18,452 nt of DNA from an uncultured Collinsella sp. (GTDB lineage Bacteria > Actinomycetota > Coriobacteriia > Coriobacteriales > Coriobacteriaceae), in contig CALFDL010000170.1 of assembly GCA_937950415.1 (NCBI GenBank), forward strand, positions 1 to 18,452, written 5' to 3'. Each line of letters begins with the position of its first letter. Position 1 is the first letter of the stretch. The notes under the pieces are model-generated. The model saw nothing but the letters and a program-made list of their open reading frames with translations, was not told the origin of the DNA and searched no databases. Below are positions 13,624-18,452 of this stretch, in pieces. The translations under genes and the position numbers were made by a program.

Positions 13624-14754
13624 CTAGCAATCAATGACGTGAAGGTCATGCGGGGTCTTGGTGAAGGGCTCGTAGCCGTTCTCGGTGACGACACCGTAGT
13701 CCTCCAGGCGCACGCCGCCCACACCGGGCAGATACACGCCGGGCTCCATGGTGATAACCGAGCCGACCTCGATGGTGTTCTTGCTGCGGTTGAAGTTGGG
13801 CAGCTCGTGGATGTCGATGCCCACGCCGTGGCCCAGGCCATGGTTGTAGTAATCGCCATAACCGGCATCGCCGATGATCTTCTTGGAAAGCTTAAAAATG
13901 TCGTTGCCCTCGACGCCCGGATGGATGGCAGCGACGCACTCCTCGTGCGTACGGCGCACGAGCGCGTACAGGTCAAGCTGCTCCTGGGTAGGCTCGCCCA
14001 TCACGACGGTGCGCGTCATGTCGGAACGATAATCGCAGTAGCCCGCGCCGTAATCCATGAGGACGAAGTCGCCCTTCTCGATGACACGGTCACTCGGCAC
14101 GGCATGCGGGTTGGCGGTGTTGGGGCCGCTCGCCACAATGGAGCCGAAGGCCAGGCTGTCGGCGCCGTTGGCGAACATAAAGTTCTCGAGCTCGTTGCGA
14201 ACCTGCTTCTCGGTCATACCGGGCTTAATAAAGCCGAGCATATGCTGGAAGGCGGCATCGGTGATCGACTGCGCATGGCGCATGAGCTCGATCTCCTCAG
14301 CGTCCTTGATGGCGCGCATCTTGCGGATGTCGTCATGCATCAGCGGCAGCATGCAGGCGACGGAGCGATCCTCGAGGCCACGCTGGATGCCCTGGTAGAA
14401 GTTGATCTGCATGTCGTCCTCGACAGCACAGACGCGGCACTTATTGGCTGCGATCTTACCGGCGACCCAACCAGGGATGGTGCCCTCGTCCATGTCGTAG
14501 ACCCAAGGGCTGCCGGCGGGCGTGTTCTCCTCAAAGCTGTTGAGGTAGCGCGAGTCGGTATGGAACAGGCACTGGTCAGCCGTAATAAACGCCGCGTGCG
14601 GGAACTCGAAGGTGTAGTCGAAGACACCCTTAACGCCCGTAAGCCAACGAAGGTTGGCCTCGTCGCGCACCACGATGGCGTCGTAGCCACGCTCGACCAT
14701 AAGGGCACGGACACGTTCGATACGACCGGCAGGACCGGCAGCAAACTCAGACAT
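13624..14754 (-). CDS. pepQ: M24-family Xaa-Pro peptidase
   Basis: This 376-residue cytoplasmic metallopeptidase is of the Xaa-Pro dipeptidase/aminopeptidase type (Bacillus YqhT/PapA-like). It has an N-terminal creatinase-like domain (about 1-150) and a C-terminal pita-bread catalytic domain. The five metal ligands are present: D234 (VLMDYGAGY), D245 (YRSDMTRT), H309 (GLGHGVGIDIHELP), E337 (TMEPGVYLPG) and E351 (GVRLEDYG), and so is the proton-shuttle histidine in IHELP. AAAGGA is 6 bases before the ATG. It precedes efp, as in Bacillus, which is a notable pairing because EF-P serves synthesis of proline-rich proteins. Whether it cleaves dipeptides only or longer peptides cannot be told from sequence. 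Confidence 0.92.
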   Translation of the reverse strand: MSEFAAGPAGRIERVRALMVERGYDAIVVRDEANLRWLTGVKGVFDYTFEFPHAAFITADQCLFHTDSRYLNSFEENTPAGSPWVYDMDEGTIPGWVAGKIAANKCRVCAVEDDMQINFYQGIQRGLEDRSVACMLPLMHDDIRKMRAIKDAEEIELMRHAQSITDAAFQHMLGFIKPGMTEKQVRNELENFMFANGADSLAFGSIVASGPNTANPHAVPSDRVIEKGDFVLMDYGAGYCDYRSDMTRTVVMGEPTQEQLDLYALVRRTHEECVAAIHPGVEGNDIFKLSKKIIGDAGYGDYYNHGLGHGVGIDIHELPNFNRSKNTIEVGSVITMEPGVYLPGVGGVRLEDYGVVTENGYEPFTKTPHDLHVIDC

Positions 14755-14786
14755 GCAGATTCCTTTCTTGTTGTCTCTATATAGAC

Positions 14787-14849
14787 GGGACGGGTCTCAA
14801 CCGAACGACGGAATCGCATGCGATCCGCAACCGATTGGAAACCCGCCCC
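14787..14849. repeat. Nested inverted repeat between aroB-like gene and pepQ
   Basis: Arms 14787-14795 and 14841-14849 pair over 9 bp on the minus strand (one G-T wobble). Inside them ATCGCATGCGAT (about 14812-14823) is a perfect 12-base palindrome. No T-run follows, so it may be a weak terminator, an mRNA leader structure or a repeat remnant. Confidence 0.55.
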
Positions 14850-14886
14850 TCAACATGATACGAAAGAGGATGGAAGTCAATAAATC

Positions 14887-15996
14887 TTAGAGAAGTTCTT
14901 TACGAGAAGCCAAGTAGGCGTGAGCATGGCGCTTAAGAACCTCGTCCTCAACGTTCGTTAGGCGAATGGCGCCGAGTGCCGCGGGCAGCGGCAACATGCT
15001 GCGGTTCGAGCGTGCAAACTGCTGCTTGCGGAACTCCTCGATATATGCGGCAGACTCCAGATCGAAGGCAAGTTCCTCGATACCAAAGTCCTCCAGGCAG
15101 TCATCGACCTCATAAACGTAATCGATATCGAAATCGCAGGCATCATGGGCGAGGCGCGCCTCAAAGCGCATACCCTCGGACAGCAGCTGGTACGCGGGGA
15201 CCTGCGCCGCGGCATCGCCCAGGCAGGCGCGCAGCGTGCGCTCCCCCGTCTTGCCAAAATCGAGTGCATGGCGGGCGCTCGGGTTCGTGGCCATCAGTAC
15301 GTCCTTGCGCGCGGTCTGGGACCACTGCACGGCATTGACGAGCGCGACCTCCTCGCCCGCGAGAATCTCGGGAACCGTCTCGGTAAACTGGTTCCAGCGA
15401 GATTTACTGCTCGAAAGCATGGTGCCCACGAGCACGGCATAGCCACGCTTGAGGTCCTCGGGGTCGGCCTCACGAACAAGGTCGAGGTCGCACACGACCA
15501 AGCCCGGCTCGGGACGGAACGCGATGGCGGGAAGCGCATTCGCCGCGGATGCCACGAGCGGCTCCATCGTCGTCGCGACCGCGAGCATGGCATCGAATGT
15601 GGTCGGCAGCAGGGCGCACTCGGTGCGACCACACCACTGGTTGGCACACCAGCAAACGACCGAGCAGGTCGCCGCATCACCGACGGCAACGACAAGATCA
15701 TCGCAGGTAATGCCGTTTGCCGACAGAGCACCAAAAACGACATCGGCATCGGCCAGCGTAGCACCGGCAGGCGAAACCTCGAGGATGAGTTGCGACACGG
15801 CAAAACCGGCGTCGACCAGCGCATGCTCAACAACCTCGCCAAAACGCTCGGATGTGACGTCGCCCCAAACCACCATCGCACGCTTAGGCTTGCCCACAGC
15901 CGAGGCAAACATGCGCGGCAGCTCCTCGAACGCGCCCAATCCGACGCGGACATCGACACTGCGGTTTTGGAAATTGATAAGTTGACGGCGAATCAT
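14887..15996 (-). CDS. AroB-like protein, probably not a working 3-dehydroquinate synthase
   Basis: This 369-residue protein aligns by position with dehydroquinate synthase, for example MVVWGDVTSERF near 41-52, LPTTFDAML (130-138) and DLDLVREADPEDLKRGYAVLVGTML. The active enzyme's residues are gone. The GGGVVGD NAD-binding motif reads VGDAATC (105-111), the metal-binding glutamate is valine (about 188), the NLGHT histidine is lysine (K249 in LDFGKT), and there is no histidine between 244 and 283 where two more are expected. The GGKT and GKN lysines are also absent. Five cysteines (111, 115, 117, 122, 127) lie in the former glycine-motif region. The start at 15996 overlaps aroK by four bases (ATGA). 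No frameshift or stop breaks the gene, which suggests a maintained function other than standard DHQ synthesis. The fold is an inference from this motif comparison. Confidence 0.7.
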   Translation of the reverse strand: MIRRQLINFQNRSVDVRVGLGAFEELPRMFASAVGKPKRAMVVWGDVTSERFGEVVEHALVDAGFAVSQLILEVSPAGATLADADVVFGALSANGITCDDLVVAVGDAATCSVVCWCANQWCGRTECALLPTTFDAMLAVATTMEPLVASAANALPAIAFRPEPGLVVCDLDLVREADPEDLKRGYAVLVGTMLSSSKSRWNQFTETVPEILAGEEVALVNAVQWSQTARKDVLMATNPSARHALDFGKTGERTLRACLGDAAAQVPAYQLLSEGMRFEARLAHDACDFDIDYVYEVDDCLEDFGIEELAFDLESAAYIEEFRKQQFARSNRSMLPLPAALGAIRLTNVEDEVLKRHAHAYLASRKELL

Positions 15997-16526
15997 AGCA
16001 GTCCACGCTCCAAAAGCATCTCGGCACAAAGGTAGGAAACGTCCTCGAAGGACTTGTTGCGAATATCAAGGGTAATGTCGGCGGCTTGGCGATACAGCGG
16101 ACGACGGTGCTCAAACAGGCGCGCCGCGTGCTCGGGCGAACGGAAATCGGGCCGGGTATCGGAGCGGCGAATCTGGCGCATCGAATCCTCAAAGTCGCCC
16201 TCGAGATACACGCACGTACCCATCTCGTGCATCAGCTCAATATTCACCGGCGTCTCGACGATACCGCCACCGCACGAAACCAACAGACTGCGCTCGCTTT
16301 GGAGCGAACGGAGCGCCGAGGTCTCGAGCTCGCGAAAACGATCCTCACCCTCGGTCTCAAAAATCTCGGTTACCGACTTGCCGCAACGGCGGACGACTAG
16401 GCGGTCGGTATCGATAAAACGCCGCTTGAACATGGTGCCCACGTTGCGCGCAAGCGTCGACTTGCCCGCGCCCAAAAAGCCGATAAAGAAAATATGGTCG
16501 CAGCCGTGTTTGATGTGCTGAGACAT
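15993..16526 (-). CDS. aroK: Shikimate kinase
   Basis: Shikimate kinase phosphorylates shikimate at the 3-hydroxyl in the aromatic amino acid pathway. The 177-residue protein has Walker A GFLGAGKST (16-24), shikimate-site residues D39 and D41 (FIDTD), R65 in RFRELE, the GGG loop (86-88) and a C-terminal RRPLYRQAAD motif whose arginine binds substrate. The RPLL lid motif of many AroK proteins is changed to RPDF. The ribosome binding site is weak (TAGG 7 bases before the ATG). It overlaps the AroB-like gene by four bases and starts eight bases after the yqeG stop, so they share an mRNA. Unlike its partner, it looks fully active. Confidence 0.9.
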   Translation of the reverse strand: MSQHIKHGCDHIFFIGFLGAGKSTLARNVGTMFKRRFIDTDRLVVRRCGKSVTEIFETEGEDRFRELETSALRSLQSERSLLVSCGGGIVETPVNIELMHEMGTCVYLEGDFEDSMRQIRRSDTRPDFRSPEHAARLFEHRRPLYRQAADITLDIRNKSFEDVSYLCAEMLLERGLL

Positions 16527-16534
16527 GGCGAAAC

Positions 16535-17032
16535 CTATTCCTCGCAGGGAAGGTCGCGCAGGGCCCGGCGCTCAAAGATACGGAAGATCTGCGTGTACCA
16601 CAGGTCCTGGGTTGCCTGCGGCTTGACCAGAATAGTGTCAACACCGGCAAAATTACCGCTCCACACGTCTGTGTACAGCTGATCGCCGATCAGCACCGCC
16701 TCGTCTGCCGTGGCGCCGAGGCGCTTAAGACCCGCCTTCAAGGCAAACGGGGCGGGCTTCATGGCGTGGCTGATGGCCTCGAGTCCCAGCTCGCGTGCAG
16801 AGCTCATGACCTGGTCGCGATGCCAGTTGTTGGACACCATGCACAGCTTAAAGCCCTTGGCATGGGCGGCTTTGAGCCAAGCGGAAACCGCGGCGGGAAC
16901 CTGCTCGGTATCGCGCGGAACCAGAGTGTTATCACGGTCGAGCAAAATGGCTCGCTTGCCGTCGGCCCACAGGGTATCGAGGTCGATGCGGTCAACCGAG
17001 GCAACATATCGTTTGGGGCTAAAAATCCTCAT
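16535..17032 (-). CDS. yqeG: YqeG-family HAD phosphatase
   Basis: This 165-residue protein is of the HAD superfamily, subfamily IIIA (YqeG). It shows motif I LLDRDNTLVP, with two aspartates flanking arginine where most relatives have DLDNT, motif II MVSNN, motif III lysine in AMKPAPFAL and motif IV GDQLYTDVW. Family members are phosphatases of uncertain substrate; roles in lipid phosphate or nucleotide metabolism have been suggested for distant relatives. The start at 17032 is two bases past the mltG stop, with weak GGA upstream; an in-frame TTG four codons earlier overlaps mltG. In Bacillus yqeG precedes yqeH and aroE, so its nearness to aroK here echoes that arrangement. Confidence 0.88.
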   Translation of the reverse strand: MRIFSPKRYVASVDRIDLDTLWADGKRAILLDRDNTLVPRDTEQVPAAVSAWLKAAHAKGFKLCMVSNNWHRDQVMSSARELGLEAISHAMKPAPFALKAGLKRLGATADEAVLIGDQLYTDVWSGNFAGVDTILVKPQATQDLWYTQIFRIFERRALRDLPCEE

Positions 17033-17034
17033 GA

Positions 17035-18426
17035 TCAATTCCAAGACTGTTGGTGCTCTTCGTAGGTCTGCGAGAAATACTCCTCGTCCTGCGTAATGTA
17101 GAAATACAGGTCATCGGAGTCGGTCGGCTCAAGCGTGGCCTTGAGCGCCTCGAGTGACGGAGAGCAGATGGGCGTGGGCGGAAGGCCCTCGTGCTTGTAG
17201 GTGTTGTAGGGGCTATCGCTCTGCAGGTCGTCGGCGGTAACCTCGCCGCCAGTGACATACATCATGGTCGCATCGCTGTTGAGATAACGCAGGCCATCGA
17301 GCTTGCCCGCCAAGCGGTTGTAGAACACCGAGGCCACATGTGCGCGCTGATCGGCGTTGAGACCCTCACGCTCGACGATGGAGGCAAGGTTGACGATGTC
17401 GTAGTCTGACATCTCCACGCCGTAGCGTTCCTTGATCTTGGCCTCGCAGCCGGCAAAATCGAGCGACTTGTACTCGGCCTTAAACTGGTCGAGCATCGCG
17501 CGAATCACATCATCTGCCGTGGGCGAATCGCCCAACGAATACGTCTTGGGGAACAGGAAGCCCTCAAGCGAATCATTTGCAGCATCTTTCAGGAAGCCAT
17601 AGTCATTTACGTAGTAGGATGCCTTGGCCTGATTAAGGAAATCTTCCTTAGAAATGCTGTCATAAGCCTGTGCCACACGGTCGGCTACCTGGTCAACGGT
17701 CAAACCCTCTGGAATCGTAAGCGTATTGGATCCGGCGTTGGGGCCTTCCATCAGCTGTTGGACGACCTTCGTCGCATCCATGAGCGTGGTAAATGAATAG
17801 GTGCCGGGCTTGAGCGACATATCGGCGTTGAGTTTTTTGACCGCCGCGTAGTAATCCTTGGGGTTCTCGACGATATGATTCTCGGAGAGAATCGAGGCGA
17901 TCGTATCACCCGAGGCGCCATCGGGAATCGTAATGGTGACCTGCTGACCAGCCGTGACCTTCGTATCCCCACCGGTAAAGAAGCCTTTGACGGCTGGCAC
18001 GACAAAGAAGACGATCGCGACAAGGACGAGCACCGCCACCACGGCGCCGATAATCATGGTCACCGGGGAGCTTTTCTTTTGGACACCGCGGCGGGCATGC
18101 GTGTTGTAGCTCGAACGCGTCGCGGGAGCCACACCGTGCGAGCCATGGGCGCGATGCGCATGAGATTGCGATTGAGGTACCTGCGCGCGTTGCGTAGGAG
18201 CCTGCTGCTTAAAACGAGTGCCGCCAGTGGGCTGCGCCGTACGAGCAGTTGGCTGCTGAGTCGTTCGATGGGCGGGGCGGGCCGCATGCGAAGAGGGCTG
18301 CGCCGGACGTGCAACAGGCTGAGCCGGACGCTGTGTCGGCTGCACCGGGCGCTGGCCTGCCTGGACAGGGCGCGACACGGGCTGCCCCTGGCGATTCGGC
18401 TGGCGCGGGTCGGAAGCGCTAGGCAT
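17035..18426 (-). CDS. mltG: Endolytic murein transglycosylase MltG
   Basis: MltG cleaves nascent peptidoglycan chains at the membrane and helps set glycan length. The 463-residue protein has a single membrane span at about 121-145, preceded by a 120-residue cytoplasmic tail rich in Pro, Gln, Arg and His with repeated RPVQ/RPAQP units. Outside the membrane is a LysM-like region (about 160-225) and the YceG catalytic domain with ASIVEREG (E352 is the likely catalytic residue), VFYNRL (367-371), LNSDATMMY and SPYNTYKHEGLPPTPI (405-420). GAGGAGG lies 6 bases before the ATG. In many bacteria ruvX lies just upstream, and here the window ends. The long tail is unlike the short one in Escherichia coli. 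Confidence 0.94.
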   Translation of the reverse strand: MPSASDPRQPNRQGQPVSRPVQAGQRPVQPTQRPAQPVARPAQPSSHAARPAHRTTQQPTARTAQPTGGTRFKQQAPTQRAQVPQSQSHAHRAHGSHGVAPATRSSYNTHARRGVQKKSSPVTMIIGAVVAVLVLVAIVFFVVPAVKGFFTGGDTKVTAGQQVTITIPDGASGDTIASILSENHIVENPKDYYAAVKKLNADMSLKPGTYSFTTLMDATKVVQQLMEGPNAGSNTLTIPEGLTVDQVADRVAQAYDSISKEDFLNQAKASYYVNDYGFLKDAANDSLEGFLFPKTYSLGDSPTADDVIRAMLDQFKAEYKSLDFAGCEAKIKERYGVEMSDYDIVNLASIVEREGLNADQRAHVASVFYNRLAGKLDGLRYLNSDATMMYVTGGEVTADDLQSDSPYNTYKHEGLPPTPICSPSLEALKATLEPTDSDDLYFYITQDEEYFSQTYEEHQQSWN

Positions 18427-18452
18427 GCTGAACCTCCTCGTTTTTACGATCG

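Noticed and set aside
13405..14784. 459-residue plus-strand frame opposite pepQ
   Set aside because: It has no recognisable domain and no ribosome binding site, and all five metal ligands of a peptidase are encoded on the other strand.
14887..15996. Decayed pseudogene from sequencing error or frameshift
   Set aside because: The frame is open over its full length with normal codon use and an ATGA overlap with aroK. The altered motifs are in-frame substitutions, not shifts.

Overview
The window looks like chromosomal DNA from a high-GC Coriobacteriia-type actinobacterium; Collinsella or a close relative is my best guess. The reasons are the GC-rich codon use, the general PTS genes embedded in a fructose-PTS cluster, and a housekeeping order (mltG, yqeG, aroK, aroB-like, pepQ, efp, asp23, nusB, xseB, tlyA, nadK, recN) that resembles a condensed version of a Bacillus/Clostridium locus. 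The genus is inferred from gene content and recall, not from a search. There are no rRNA or tRNA genes, no CRISPR array, no integrase and no complete insertion sequence.

Left region (1-8147), sugar uptake. After the first codons of an unidentified leftward gene at the edge come five leftward genes. In transcription order they are a fructose PTS permease with domain order EIIB-EIIC-EIIA (7017-5014), HPr (4508-4245), enzyme I (4111-2408) and two tandem PfkB-family sugar-phosphate kinases of identical length (2333-1401 and 1216-284). Each of the permease and the two kinases is followed by its own strong hairpin terminator, and a weaker terminator-like hairpin sits between HPr and EI. The set is therefore several transcription units rather than one simple operon. 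A MurR/RpiR-type regulator (7290-8147) diverges from the permease. The shared intergenic region carries a perfect TGAAAG-N3-CTTTCA palindrome and further half-sites, and the same half-site recurs at the promoter of the distal kinase. Together the genes would phosphorylate fructose on entry (phosphoenolpyruvate to EI to HPr to EIIA/EIIB) and then convert fructose 1-phosphate to fructose 1,6-bisphosphate.

Middle and right (8369-18426), a leftward housekeeping series. Tightly packed units with ATGA overlaps are mltG-yqeG-aroK-aroB-like, then pepQ, then efp-asp23-nusB-xseB-tlyA-nadK-recN. A good -10 box lies before efp and a strong terminator follows pepQ. These genes serve septal and peptidoglycan processing, aromatic biosynthesis, peptide turnover, translation elongation, rRNA transcription and modification, NADP supply and recombinational repair.

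The most notable points are as follows. (1) The AroB-like protein has lost the NAD-binding glycine motif and all metal-binding positions of dehydroquinate synthase, and carries a five-cysteine cluster where the glycine motif should be, while its neighbour AroK looks intact. (2) There are two very long nested inverted repeats (8177-8336 and 4648-4771) plus a smaller one (14787-14849), and a REP-like direct repeat at 4892-4944. (3) A candidate regulator motif is shared by two promoters. (4) Both kinases carry unusual active-site motifs. (5) xseB has no adjacent xseA.
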